Assembly (NCBI RefSeq): GCF_008014675.1
Contig: NZ_VOXD01000016.1
Location: 78,981 to 142,980, forward strand
Direction of reading: 5' to 3'
Source: Neolewinella aurantiaca
GTDB taxonomy: Bacteria; Bacteroidota; Bacteroidia; Chitinophagales; Saprospiraceae
DNA: 64,000 nucleotides
Shown here: positions 8,161 through 16,928 of the stretch, piece after piece
Layout of the letters: each line of letters opens with the position of its first letter
Numbering within the stretch: position 1 is the first letter of the stretch
Translations under genes and position numbers: made by a program
The notes under the pieces: generated by a model
Told to the model about the DNA's origin: nothing
Seen by the model: only the letters and a program-made list of their open reading frames with translations
Databases searched by the model: none

Positions 8161-9633
8161 TCAGGTTAACCTGAATGAGTGCATGATCACCCATATCACA
8201 AGTAAAATCGCCAGGAAATTAACCAGGTCGTTCGTCATCCATTTTGTGCCCCCAACCAGCTCCCGGCCATCTCCCGGGGTGTCGCTCATGGCTCCGGTAG
8301 CAACGTCTTTATACTTCGCCTGAAAGAGTGATCCCAATGCACTGTCCAGCAGCATCCCGAAAAAACCGATCAGGATGATTTTGATGACCATCGCGAAACT
8401 CATGTAGGGGACCATCCAGAAGCAGGCTCCTGCCAGAAAGGTGGCCCCGCCCAGGCCGGCCAGTGTGCCGGCAATACTCACCCCGCCGCTCAGCCCCGCC
8501 GGCACCTTGCGCCATTTCACCAGGTCGTACGTCGGCTGCCGGAAATACTGCCCGATTTCGGAAGACCAGGTGTCGGCGGTAGCGATGGCCATGGCGGCGA
8601 GGAGCCAGATTTCCGTTTCGGGATGAATCAGATAAAGGAATCCGTCCTTCGGCCATTCAAAGGCTGCCAGGTAGCCATACACGGCCCCGTTGGCCAGAAC
8701 CTGCGTTGCGTCCCGGGGCTGCTTCTGCTTAGCGTCTCCGGCGACTGTTGTTACCGGAAAAAGTCTACCGATGAGACTGCTGCTCAGCAGAAAAAGAAAA
8801 AGGGGAAGGAGCCATAGTGTGGTCTTACTACCAATAACTACAACAATACCCAGCAAAGACGCGGTCAGGGCTCCTCCGGGAGTCAGGCTTCTGCGGCGAA
8901 CCAATACCCAGCAAAAGGGGAGCGCCGCGATTACCAGGTATAAAGCATAGTTCTGCGCCGGAAAAATCTCCTCCATCCCAACGAAGAACCAGGCGGCAAA
9001 TAGCGGGATGATCAGGTTGTCAAGTCCGCGTGAGCCGAGGGCTTCCGCAGCGGTCAGCATCAGCCCGAGCGCCAACAGGTTTCCCCAGCCCAGCCACGCT
9101 CCGAAGGGCAAATGAAGCCAGACAAGCAAACCGAAGGACGTAAGAAAGGCCAGGCTCCCCACTAAAGACTTCGGGTCGCCCGTGAGCTGGTAATCCTTCT
9201 TCGCCCACAACTTTCCCGCAATCGTTGCCGCCGGGTCGCAAACGGCCAGAATAAGCATGCAGAATGCAATCAGGCGGTCGTCCTGAACCCAGAGGAGCAA
9301 AATCAGAAGAGCGAGTGGAAACCAGACAATCCCCCAGGCCCTCCGCCCTGATTCTTCCCGCAGCAACTGGTTGGACAGAATCAGCCCGAGCAGAATAACC
9401 TCTGCGCCGGCAACTATCCAGATAAAAAGTTCGCGTTCCAACTCAACCGTCGCCACAGCGCAGGCACCGACCGCAACGAAATGAAGGATCTTTCGGGTAA
9501 CCCAGTACGGCAGCCATTTTTTGCGGGCTGCTGTTTCGCAGAGTACAGTGGCAATCAGAACGGTTATGGCCAGGGGCAAGAGCATGAGGTAAAGGTAAAC
9601 TGTTCGTGCCGCTTGAGTATCTTGCGGTTTCAA
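8161..9633 (-). CDS. Polyprenol/phytol kinase-like and DUF92 fusion membrane protein
   Basis: A protein of 490 residues, nearly all membrane helices. The N-terminal half (about 1-240) carries motifs of the CTP-dependent dolichol/phytol kinase family: TRKILHFVAVG, DPAATIAGKLWAKK and PKSLVGSLAF. The C-terminal half (about 250-490) matches DUF92 (TIGR00297; plant VTE6, phytyl-phosphate kinase): TADTWSSEIGQ, GGVSIAGTLAGLGGA and GSLFQAKYKD. The two activities would convert a prenyl alcohol to its diphosphate in the membrane. This is inference from families; the prenol substrate is not known. It is monocistronic and convergent to the LuxR regulator. Confidence 0.82.
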   Translation of the reverse strand: MKPQDTQAARTVYLYLMLLPLAITVLIATVLCETAARKKWLPYWVTRKILHFVAVGACAVATVELERELFIWIVAGAEVILLGLILSNQLLREESGRRAWGIVWFPLALLILLLWVQDDRLIAFCMLILAVCDPAATIAGKLWAKKDYQLTGDPKSLVGSLAFLTSFGLLVWLHLPFGAWLGWGNLLALGLMLTAAEALGSRGLDNLIIPLFAAWFFVGMEEIFPAQNYALYLVIAALPFCWVLVRRRSLTPGGALTASLLGIVVVIGSKTTLWLLPLFLFLLSSSLIGRLFPVTTVAGDAKQKQPRDATQVLANGAVYGYLAAFEWPKDGFLYLIHPETEIWLLAAMAIATADTWSSEIGQYFRQPTYDLVKWRKVPAGLSGGVSIAGTLAGLGGATFLAGACFWMVPYMSFAMVIKIILIGFFGMLLDSALGSLFQAKYKDVATGAMSDTPGDGRELVGGTKWMTNDLVNFLAILLVIWVIMHSFRLT

Positions 9634-9697
9634 TCCCCGGCCGCCTCTCCGCTCTCCGGAAGAGAAAGAACATCATCCCCTAAAATATTGCAGTCCC

Positions 9698-11146
9698 TTG
9701 CCCCAATTACTTCTAATCCTCCTTTTTTCAATCCTCAACCTGAGCCTCGCCGCTCAGGTCTCCGTTCAGGACCATATCCGGAACTTCGCGCAGGATCCCG
9801 ACCTTGCCGGTGCGGTCATTTCCATCAGCGTAATCGATACCGAAACCGGCAGGATGGTTGGTGGTCACCAGAGTCAGCTGACGTGCATCCCCGCTTCCAC
9901 CCAAAAGCTGCTGACTACCGCTGTGGCAATGGATGTTCTGGGTGAAGACCACCGCTTTACGACAAAACTATTGGTAGTGGGAACGATAGAAGACGGCACA
10001 CTCAACGGCGATATCCACATCGTTGGCGGCGGTGATCCCAGCCTGGGAAGCCCGTACCTCGACGGCGTCCCCGGCCTGAACAAAATGATGGATCGCTGGC
10101 GCTCCGCAATTACTTCCGCTGGCATCCGGAAGGTGAACGGTCGCGTAATCGGAGACGGTAGCTACTTCGGTACCGACGGGCCAGCCGGCGGCTGGCCGTG
10201 GAGCGATATCGGTAACTACTACGGAGCCGGTGCCTATGGCCTGAATATTCACGAGAATTTCTACTTCCTCGATTTCCTGCAGCGGGGCAGGGTGGGGGAC
10301 ATCCCGCCGATCCAGCGAACCCGGCCGGAGGTGCCGGGCCTGAAACTGACCAATGAATTGCGCAGCGGCCCGCGCGGCAGTGGCGACCAGGCGTACATCT
10401 TCGGTGCACCCTTCGGCTACGATAATTTTATCCGCGGAACGATCCCCGTAGGGACTGGGCGGTTCACGATCAAAGGAGCAATTCCCGATCCGGCTTTGTT
10501 TACCGCACAACTGTTGTGCCGCGAGCTGAAAGAAGCGGGTGTTTCCGTGAGCCTTCCCGCCGAAAGTAACCGTACCATCGGCGACACGGATTTAGCCAAA
10601 GGCCAGGTGATCGATACCTACATATCTCCTCCACTCAGCGAAATTGTGGACAGAACTAACCTGCGCAGCAACAATCTTTATGCCGAAGTCCTCCTGCGTG
10701 AAATAAGTAAAGCCCGGGGAGTTGAAACCCATGAATTGTCCTCCACCAAAGTGGTAAAAGACTGGCTTGCTGCCGCCGGGCTCCCGGTCGGAGCAGTCAG
10801 GCTCGAAGACGGATCTGGCCTGGCAACCCGTAACTTCTTTTCTGCGGAATTCATGACGTCCTTTCTGCGCCACCGGCGCGGAGAACTGCGCTGGCGGGCA
10901 AGCATCCCCCTGGCGGGACGAACCGGAAGCATGCGGGGCTACCTGAAAGGGACGGTCGCCGAAGGGCGCCTGCGGGCAAAAAGTGGTTCCCTGGGAGCCG
11001 TACGCGCCTATGCCGGTTATGCCGACCGCAAAGATGGTTCGCAGCTGGCTTTCGCTATTATGGTCAATAACTTCACGATCGAGAGTAGGGATTTGCGGAA
11101 TAAGATGCATTTGCTGATGCTCGAGATTTGTCGGGCGCAACTTTAA
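9698..11146 (+). CDS. dacB: D-alanyl-D-alanine carboxypeptidase/endopeptidase (PBP4, S13)
   Basis: A protein of 482 residues with a signal peptide (1-20, ending LAAQ). The serine motif is S67-T-Q-K70 in PASTQKLLTTA, the second motif SNN in LRSNNLYAEVLL (about 325), and the third KSG in RAKSGSLGAVRAYAG (about 430). S13 enzymes trim peptidoglycan stem peptides in the periplasm. The start is TTG at 9698; no ATG is available in frame nearby. It is divergent from the kinase-like fusion gene. Confidence 0.93.
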   Translation: MPQLLLILLFSILNLSLAAQVSVQDHIRNFAQDPDLAGAVISISVIDTETGRMVGGHQSQLTCIPASTQKLLTTAVAMDVLGEDHRFTTKLLVVGTIEDGTLNGDIHIVGGGDPSLGSPYLDGVPGLNKMMDRWRSAITSAGIRKVNGRVIGDGSYFGTDGPAGGWPWSDIGNYYGAGAYGLNIHENFYFLDFLQRGRVGDIPPIQRTRPEVPGLKLTNELRSGPRGSGDQAYIFGAPFGYDNFIRGTIPVGTGRFTIKGAIPDPALFTAQLLCRELKEAGVSVSLPAESNRTIGDTDLAKGQVIDTYISPPLSEIVDRTNLRSNNLYAEVLLREISKARGVETHELSSTKVVKDWLAAAGLPVGAVRLEDGSGLATRNFFSAEFMTSFLRHRRGELRWRASIPLAGRTGSMRGYLKGTVAEGRLRAKSGSLGAVRAYAGYADRKDGSQLAFAIMVNNFTIESRDLRNKMHLLMLEICRAQL

Positions 11147-11215
11147 TCGACCTCATGCTCTTTCATCTTTGCTATATCGGATTACATATCTTCGACCCAA
11201 GTTAAACCCTGTCTA

Positions 11216-11878
11216 ATGCGTTACCTCTTCTTTTTCGCTCCGCTTCTACTGCTCATTGCCGCTTGCGAAGACAAGCCGGAACCTACGATCGATGAGTCTA
11301 TTTACGCCAAGGTGGATCCGGAAGACGACGCACGGTCTCGTATGATTTGGCAAAACCCCGGGGCCGTCATGGATGCCATGGGGGATATCCGCGAGCGCGT
11401 CATCGCTGACATCGGCGCAGGTGAGGGCTTTTTTGCCGAAAAACTGGCGCCAATCGCCGACCGGGTAATCGCGGTAGAGATCGACCAGAAGTACATCAAT
11501 TACCTCGATACCCTGCGTAATTTCAGCTTGCCCAAAGAGTTTCGTCCCCGCCTCGAACCCCGCCTCGCTAAGCCCGACGACCCGATGCTGGAAAAAAGCG
11601 AGGTCGACATCGTACTGATCGTAAACACCTTTATGCTCATCGAGAATAAGGTAGACTACCTCAAAAAGCTATACCCCGCCCTCCGCTCGGATGGCCGTAT
11701 CGTGATCGTGGACTGGAAGAAGAAAACGACGCCCATCGGCCCGGCCAAGAACGACCGCCTTGCCATCGGGGAGCTGCAGGACCTCCTGAAAGAGGCTGGT
11801 TTTCACGAGGTTTCCAGCGACGACGCCACCCTCGAATATCAGTACATCGTGGTGGCAGACAAGAAAAAACCTGAATAG
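11216..11878 (+). CDS. Lipoprotein-type SAM-dependent methyltransferase
   Basis: A protein of 220 residues. The N-terminus is a lipoprotein signal (LLLIAAC, Cys17) followed by acidic residues. Motif I of class I methyltransferases is plain at about 63-72 (VIADIGAGEG), with the acidic post-I residue in VIAVEID and motif IV-like VDIVLIVNTFML. The fold is that of small-molecule methyltransferases. Export of a SAM-using enzyme is odd because SAM is cytoplasmic. Either the first Met is wrong (no good internal start is seen) or the protein is anchored and has a different role. Confidence 0.8.
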   Translation: MRYLFFFAPLLLLIAACEDKPEPTIDESIYAKVDPEDDARSRMIWQNPGAVMDAMGDIRERVIADIGAGEGFFAEKLAPIADRVIAVEIDQKYINYLDTLRNFSLPKEFRPRLEPRLAKPDDPMLEKSEVDIVLIVNTFMLIENKVDYLKKLYPALRSDGRIVIVDWKKKTTPIGPAKNDRLAIGELQDLLKEAGFHEVSSDDATLEYQYIVVADKKKPE

Positions 11879-11941
11879 AAAGAACGTAGCTCATAGAATA
11901 CAACGGGTATTGCACGCCAGGAACGCACGCAGAAAAGCATC

Positions 11942-11960
11942 AGGCGCGGCCGCCGGTGCC
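11942..11960 (-). repeat. Degenerate copy of dispersed motif
   Basis: The minus strand reads GGCACCGGCG-GCC-GCGCCT, three changes from consensus. It lies between the methyltransferase and the tandem repeat array. Confidence 0.5.
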
Positions 11961-12108
11961 TGGAACGGTATACGGCAAAGACCCACGCTATCCCCCGATC
12001 CCGGAGGGATCAAACCGCTTTAACCCCGGATGCAGGGAAGAAGTGGCAGCCTCGAACGGAATCCCGGGGGAGTCCTCCACGAGAAGCCCCTCTCCTGAAA
12101 TCTCCCCC

Positions 12109-12127
12109 CGCACCTGCGGCCGCGCCC
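12109..12127 (+). repeat. Dispersed 19-nt motif copy
   Basis: CGCACCTGCG-GCC-GCGCCC, one change from consensus. It stands 8 nt before the tandem repeat array. Confidence 0.75.
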
Positions 12128-12135
12128 CGAAACTA

Positions 12136-12514
12136 CTCCAACGTGCAGGAGCCACTACCCACTACCTTCTACCCACTACCTACTACGCCTCCAACGTGCG
12201 GCAGTCACTACCCACTACCTTCTACGCTCTACCTTCTAGGCTCCTCCAATGTGCGGCAGCCACTACCCGCTACATTCTACGCTCTACCCACTAGACTCCT
12301 CCAACGTGCGGCAGCCACTACCCACTACCTTCTACGCTTTACCCACTAGGCTCCTCCAACGTGCGGCAGCCACTACCCACTACCTTCTACGCTCTACCCA
12401 CTAGACTCCTCCAATGTTCGGCAGCCACTACCCACTACCTTCTACGCTCTACCTACTACGCCTCCAACGTGCGGTAGCCACTACCCACTACCTTCTACGC
12501 TCTACCTACTACCT
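12136..12514. repeat. Tandem array, seven units of about 52-55 nt
   Basis: Seven head-to-tail units begin CTCCAACGTGCGGCAGCCAC and continue with ACTACCCACTACCTTCTACG-type sub-repeats; the first and last are the most divergent. The plus strand is very purine-poor. The array fills the whole gap between the dispersed motif at 12109 and the stop codon of the exporter gene. Open frames over it are low complexity and not credible. There are no unique spacers, so it is a minisatellite, not CRISPR. Confidence 0.93.
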
Positions 12515-14780
12515 AATCCTTATCCAACCACCGCAACATAAGCGGAATAAGCATCAGGTCAGAAACCACGGCACTAGCAAGGGTCAGACTGATCAGCAAG
12601 CCAATCGTCACGCTCGGCGGATGGATGCTGAATAGCATCACCAGAAAACCGAAAAACAGTACAATAGACGTTAGAACAATAGCCTTTCCTGCTTCGCGGA
12701 AGGTGAGGTGAATTGCTTCTTCGACGCTGAGCCCTTTGCCCCGTGCCAACCGGTATTTGGCAAGGAAGTGAATGGTGTCATCCACCGCAATACCGAAGAT
12801 GATAGCGAAAACGATGCTGACGCCAGCTTCGAGCTCAATGCCCGTAAAGCCAAGAACGGCCCCGGCAAAAAGCAACGGTAAAACATTGGGGACAAGGCTT
12901 ACGAGCAGCATTTTCCAACTCTTGAAAAGGACTCCCATCAGTACGCAAACAATCAGGATTGCCAGTCCTAAACCCTGCAGGAGATTCTCCCGGATATACT
13001 CCGAGTTTTTATCTATGATGACACCAGTACCCGTACTGCGGACCTCCACCAAAGAGGTGTCGATGTTCGCATTGATCCAGGCATCGGTACGGGAAAGGAA
13101 GGCCTGGGTACTGTCTGCGCCCAGGTCGTTCAGCCGGCTGGTGATGCGGGCCTTTTTTTCGTCTTTGCTCATCAGGATGTTCAGGTTTACTGCCGGTACC
13201 TGACGGGCAAGGCGCTGGTACTGAGCGTATTTCCGTTCGTCGTCGGGCAGTACGTAAGCGTCCGGGCGGTTGTTGTTGAACATCTGGTTGATGCTCCGGT
13301 ACACAGCAGTAATACTCGCAGTACTCCGTACTGCATCGAATTGCTTTACGTAATCTTCGATCTTCCCGATCTCCAGCATCACGGTGAAGTCGGTGATCTT
13401 TGCGGAATCCTTCGCGGTAACGGCCATCTCAAAGGGGCGGAACCCTGCCAGTTCCTGCTCGAAGAAGAGGAAGTCTGCGGTGATTTTCTTTCCTCGTGGC
13501 AGGGCGGAAGTGATACGGTTGTTGGTGGTGACCATACTGATGCCGACCGCACAGAGAACCGCTGCGATGGCTGCGCCGATCTTAATTTTTCCCGGACTCA
13601 GACGGGTGAATTTATACGCCCGTTCCAGCAATCGGTCCCAAAACGCCTGCTGGCGGCCGATCTTGACGATCTGATCTACGCTCAGGTAAGAGAGCAGAGC
13701 GGTCGTGAAAAAGATTACAGTAACGAAGGCGATCATTACCCCTAGTGCAGCGTTGATGCCAAAGTCGCGGATGGGGTTGATGCGGCTGGTGAGCAAAGTC
13801 GCAAAACCTACCGCGGTAGTCAGTGAGGTGAGCAGGGTCGCCATCCCTATTTCCCGGATGGTGATCCGGATGGCTGTTTCCTTGTCTTTACCGGCCCGCA
13901 ACTCATCGATGTACTTCGACATGATGTGAATGACGTCCGATGTGCCGACAATGATCATTAGCACCGGATACAGTGCGGCGATGGCGTTGAGCTCTCTGCC
14001 CATCAGTCCGAGCGTACCCAGAAAGAGAAGTAGCCCAAGACCGATACTTACCAAAGAAACGATGATGCCCAGGGGGCGTCGGAAGAGCAGGAACATGATT
14101 AGAAACACAAGAAAACCAGAGACGATGGCAGAGACAGCGACTTCCCGGACCTGCATGTCAACCATCTCTCTCTGGAAGAATGCAGAGCCGAGGTAATGAT
14201 GGTCCTCAAAGTTATAGGTAGCCATCAGTTCCTCAACTCCGTCCATCAGCTCCCGGCTCTTGTCTATGCTGGAAGGACCTTCGCCTTCGCCGGTGAGGTT
14301 GATGAGGCTTTCCGTTTTGAGCAGTACCACCAGGGTTGTTCCCGCTTCGTTAACCAGGGTGTTGACGAAGCGTTCATCCTGCATTATTCGTAAACTATCT
14401 TGAGCATACAAGCTGGGGTCGTTTCGGTGGATGGCAGGAATGGTGGTAACGGCAAAGGGCGTCTTCAGCGGATAGGAAAATGTAGTTAGCGACTGAACTC
14501 CTTCTATGTACTTAACGTCTCGTGCTTTCAGGGCAAAATCATGGGCTTCGGCCAGAAAAGTAGAGTCGAAAACGCCCTCTTCGCGGTCCAGTGCCACGAG
14601 GAGAAAGTTGTCGTCGCCCTCAAACTCTTCGATGAATTCCAGGAAAAAGGCGAGGTCGTCGTCTCCCCGCGGAAAGAACTGGCTGAAATCAAAACTAAAC
14701 TTCAGGTTGAAACAGCCATATACTGCTGCTGCGGCGAACAGGGAGAAGGCAATAATGACTGGTAGGCGGTACTTACGCAT
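12513..14780 (-). CDS. MMPL/RND family exporter
   Basis: A protein of 755 residues with two RND repeats: helix 1, a large periplasmic loop, helices 2-6 (about 218-375), helix 7 (about 401-421), a second loop, and helices 8-12 (to the end). The GTSDVIHIMSKYIDEL and AVDDTIHFLAKYRLARGKG segments are the paired motifs of the MMPL/HpnN branch. Such proteins move lipids or hydrophobic molecules using proton motive force. No membrane fusion protein or outer-membrane channel gene is adjacent. The stop codon touches the tandem array. Confidence 0.9.
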   Translation of the reverse strand: MRKYRLPVIIAFSLFAAAAVYGCFNLKFSFDFSQFFPRGDDDLAFFLEFIEEFEGDDNFLLVALDREEGVFDSTFLAEAHDFALKARDVKYIEGVQSLTTFSYPLKTPFAVTTIPAIHRNDPSLYAQDSLRIMQDERFVNTLVNEAGTTLVVLLKTESLINLTGEGEGPSSIDKSRELMDGVEELMATYNFEDHHYLGSAFFQREMVDMQVREVAVSAIVSGFLVFLIMFLLFRRPLGIIVSLVSIGLGLLLFLGTLGLMGRELNAIAALYPVLMIIVGTSDVIHIMSKYIDELRAGKDKETAIRITIREIGMATLLTSLTTAVGFATLLTSRINPIRDFGINAALGVMIAFVTVIFFTTALLSYLSVDQIVKIGRQQAFWDRLLERAYKFTRLSPGKIKIGAAIAAVLCAVGISMVTTNNRITSALPRGKKITADFLFFEQELAGFRPFEMAVTAKDSAKITDFTVMLEIGKIEDYVKQFDAVRSTASITAVYRSINQMFNNNRPDAYVLPDDERKYAQYQRLARQVPAVNLNILMSKDEKKARITSRLNDLGADSTQAFLSRTDAWINANIDTSLVEVRSTGTGVIIDKNSEYIRENLLQGLGLAILIVCVLMGVLFKSWKMLLVSLVPNVLPLLFAGAVLGFTGIELEAGVSIVFAIIFGIAVDDTIHFLAKYRLARGKGLSVEEAIHLTFREAGKAIVLTSIVLFFGFLVMLFSIHPPSVTIGLLISLTLASAVVSDLMLIPLMLRWLDKD

Positions 14781-14815
14781 AGGGAAATTGATCAGGCAAT
14801 CACACAGTTGATCAG

Positions 14816-14846
14816 GCAGAGAGGAGTCAAACGACTCCCTTTCTGC
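14816..14846. terminator. Hairpin between pdxA and the exporter gene
   Basis: GCAGA-GAGGAGTC and GACTCC-CTTTCTGC pair around AAAC. No T-tract follows on the minus strand, so it is a weak terminator or a processing site. Confidence 0.45.
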
Positions 14847-14915
14847 TCAGTATGTGTTGCTCTTATTCTAAGAAGCTAAGCCCGAAAAAGTTGGCGTGTT
14901 TCTGCCTTTACTGAC

Positions 14916-16037
14916 TTACTTTTTACGTGAGCCTCCCTTGCGCGGTCCTCCGCCGGGTTTACCACCTCCTTTTCCGCCTTTGGGCTTGCGTTTGTACACA
15001 AGGTGCATCCTGCTGGTAAGTGGGTTGGCGCTGTCTTCGGTATGGCGCTCACGGTTAAGGAAAGCCTGGCGCGCTACAAACATGGCCGAAATGAAAGATG
15101 CCGGATCAGCCTCGTCTTTGCCGACAATGTCATAAGCCGTACCGTGGTCGGGGCTGGTACGAATGCCGGGCAGCCCGGCGGTAAAATTGACACCTTTGCC
15201 GAAGCTGAGTGCTTTGAATGGAATCAATCCCTGATCGTGGTACATGGCCAGAACTGCATCGTAAGTGTTCTGCTTGCCAGAACCGAAAAAGCCATCGGCG
15301 GGGAAAGGGCCCATCGCAAGGATGCCCTTCTTTTTGGCTTCTTCCACGGCTGGCCGGACAACTTCGATGTCCTCTTTCCCGATGCGCCCCTGGTCTCCGC
15401 CGTGTGGGTTGAGGGAGAGCACAGCGATGACGGGCCGGTTGATCCCGAAATCTGCCCGCAGGCTTTCGTCCATAATTTTCAGCTTCTTAAGGATGGCCGT
15501 CTTGGTAACGGCTTTGGCCACCTCGGCAACGGGAATGTGGTTGGTGACTACTCCAACCCGCAGATCATCAGTAACCAAAAACATGAGGCTTTCGTCGGCG
15601 CCCAGTTCCTTGGTCAGCATTTCGGTGTGGCCGGGGTAGGGGAATGCATCCGCGGGCATCACCGATTTATTGATCGGAGCTGTAATCAGGGCGTCTAACT
15701 GCCCGTCTTTGAGCTCGGCTACGGCCCTGGCCAGCGAAGCGGCCGCTGCGCGGCCGCCAGACTCGGTTGCCTCGCCAGGAGTGAACTCCAGGCCGGCCGG
15801 TAAACATTCCACGAGGTTGATGAAGCCGTCTTCGGCATCTTCTGCTTTGTCTATCGTTTCGTAAGCAAACTCAGGAGCGTCATCTGCTGGTTCGTACTGG
15901 CGCATAGCAGCAGCCGAAGCATAAATCACGGGCGTGAATACCTCAAGGATACCCTCTCTGGTAAGTGATTTTATGACAACTTCCGGTCCGACTCCGTTCA
16001 CGTCACCGATTGAAATTCCTATGCGTAGTGGTTCCAT
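14916..16037 (-). CDS. pdxA: 4-hydroxythreonine-4-phosphate dehydrogenase
   Basis: A protein of 373 residues from the ATG at 16037 (MEPLRIGISIGDVNGVGPE); an upstream in-frame extension of 34 residues is not family-like. Metal-binding histidines lie in PYPGHTEMLT, GVVTNHIPV, LSLNPHGGD and LAMYHDQGLI, and the C-terminal TSPDHGTAYD motif is intact. PdxA acts in the DXP-dependent pyridoxal-phosphate route. The last 25 residues form a Lys/Gly-rich tail (RKPKGGKGGGKPGGG) that most PdxA proteins lack. Confidence 0.96.
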   Translation of the reverse strand: MEPLRIGISIGDVNGVGPEVVIKSLTREGILEVFTPVIYASAAAMRQYEPADDAPEFAYETIDKAEDAEDGFINLVECLPAGLEFTPGEATESGGRAAAASLARAVAELKDGQLDALITAPINKSVMPADAFPYPGHTEMLTKELGADESLMFLVTDDLRVGVVTNHIPVAEVAKAVTKTAILKKLKIMDESLRADFGINRPVIAVLSLNPHGGDQGRIGKEDIEVVRPAVEEAKKKGILAMGPFPADGFFGSGKQNTYDAVLAMYHDQGLIPFKALSFGKGVNFTAGLPGIRTSPDHGTAYDIVGKDEADPASFISAMFVARQAFLNRERHTEDSANPLTSRMHLVYKRKPKGGKGGGKPGGGPRKGGSRKK

Positions 16038-16199
16038 GGCGCGAAGATAACACACCCAAAATAAGCACGTTTGAGAAAGCGCCTTCCGGTACCTGCATGA
16101 AGCCAGTTTCATAGCACCCGGCTGCGCCCTCAATCTCACTTAGGTATAGTCGTTACAGCTACCGTCGGTGGTAGGTTATCTGCTTGTTTCGGGTTGTAT

Positions 16200-16207
16200 T
16201 ACCTTTG
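16200..16207 (+). promoter_or_regulatory. TACCTTTG promoter element
   Basis: An exact -7 consensus only 4 nt before the ATG at 16212. The predicted start site falls at or next to the start codon, suggesting a leaderless or very short-leader mRNA. Confidence 0.5.
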
Positions 16208-16211
16208 CCGA

Positions 16212-16487
16212 ATGCGATTAGTAATCTTATTTCTGGCAAGTCTTTCGCTGGCATTGGCAGCTTGTTCCTCGGATAGTAAAGAGAACGTCAATATCCGCCT
16301 GACGATGGATGAGCGCGAACGAATTGATGACCTTGTTGGTGAAGCAATGGATAGCATCCGACCGCTTTATGACAGCCTCTGTAAGGCAGACTTTTCTGAT
16401 CGCGTAGCTGTAGCTACCGATAGTATTGTACAACGTATGCTGGAAGAAGAGGCCCGTCTGCGTGCACGTATCCCCCAAAACCAGTAA
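16212..16487 (+). CDS. Small lipoprotein, unknown function
   Basis: A protein of 91 residues. A signal peptide with lipobox LALAAC places it in the envelope. The mature part is a predicted charged helix (ERERIDDLVGEAMDSIRPLY) with one further Cys. It forms an operon with the next gene, which starts 2 nt after the stop. The promoter element at 16200 supports this start rather than the ATG 18 nt upstream. No family is recognised. Confidence 0.7.
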   Translation: MRLVILFLASLSLALAACSSDSKENVNIRLTMDERERIDDLVGEAMDSIRPLYDSLCKADFSDRVAVATDSIVQRMLEEEARLRARIPQNQ

Positions 16488-16489
16488 CG

Positions 16490-16927
16490 ATGAACCTGAA
16501 GTACCACCACCTCAGCCTGCTGCTCGTCTTATTCGTTATGGGAACAGGGTGTATGCCGGACGATCTGGATTCCGACGCCCACGTAATGGAAAAATTTCGT
16601 GAGCGGATAGCTGATCTGACCCGTAACCTTGAACGCGATTGTAACGGAGACGTTCTGGAGGAAGCTATGCGCAGGGCCGATTCATTGCTCCTCGACCGGG
16701 CCAAAAGAATCCGCCGGATTGAAGGCCGCCCGCCACGTCCTGGTCGCCCCGGAGCCCCTCCGGTCAAAGAACTTTCGTCTCCTCTCCCTTTACGTCCGCT
16801 TTTTCCCTTCGAGATCCGGTTCGATACGCTTCTGCGGGACAGCTTGCTGCTGGACTCATTGCACCTCGACAGCATAGACCGGGGGCTTCTGCCTGAGGTT
16901 GAAATCGATCTGGAAGACGAGAATTAG
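16490..16927 (+). CDS. Lipoprotein, unknown function
   Basis: A protein of 145 residues with signal peptide and lipobox VMGTGC (Cys21). The mature region has a charged helix with Cys (NLERDCNGDVLEEAMRRADS), a Pro/Arg-rich linker (PPRPGRPGAPP) and a repeated Leu/Asp tail (RDSLLLDSLHLDSIDRG). It shares the D-S-L-x-x-D theme with its operon partner. It is convergent with aat, whose stop is 1 nt away. No family is recognised. Confidence 0.75.
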   Translation: MNLKYHHLSLLLVLFVMGTGCMPDDLDSDAHVMEKFRERIADLTRNLERDCNGDVLEEAMRRADSLLLDRAKRIRRIEGRPPRPGRPGAPPVKELSSPLPLRPLFPFEIRFDTLLRDSLLLDSLHLDSIDRGLLPEVEIDLEDEN

Positions 16928-16928
16928 T

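Noticed and set aside
12136..12514. Possible CRISPR array
   Set aside because: Units are contiguous and similar along their whole length, with no unique spacers and no cas genes; it is a tandem minisatellite.
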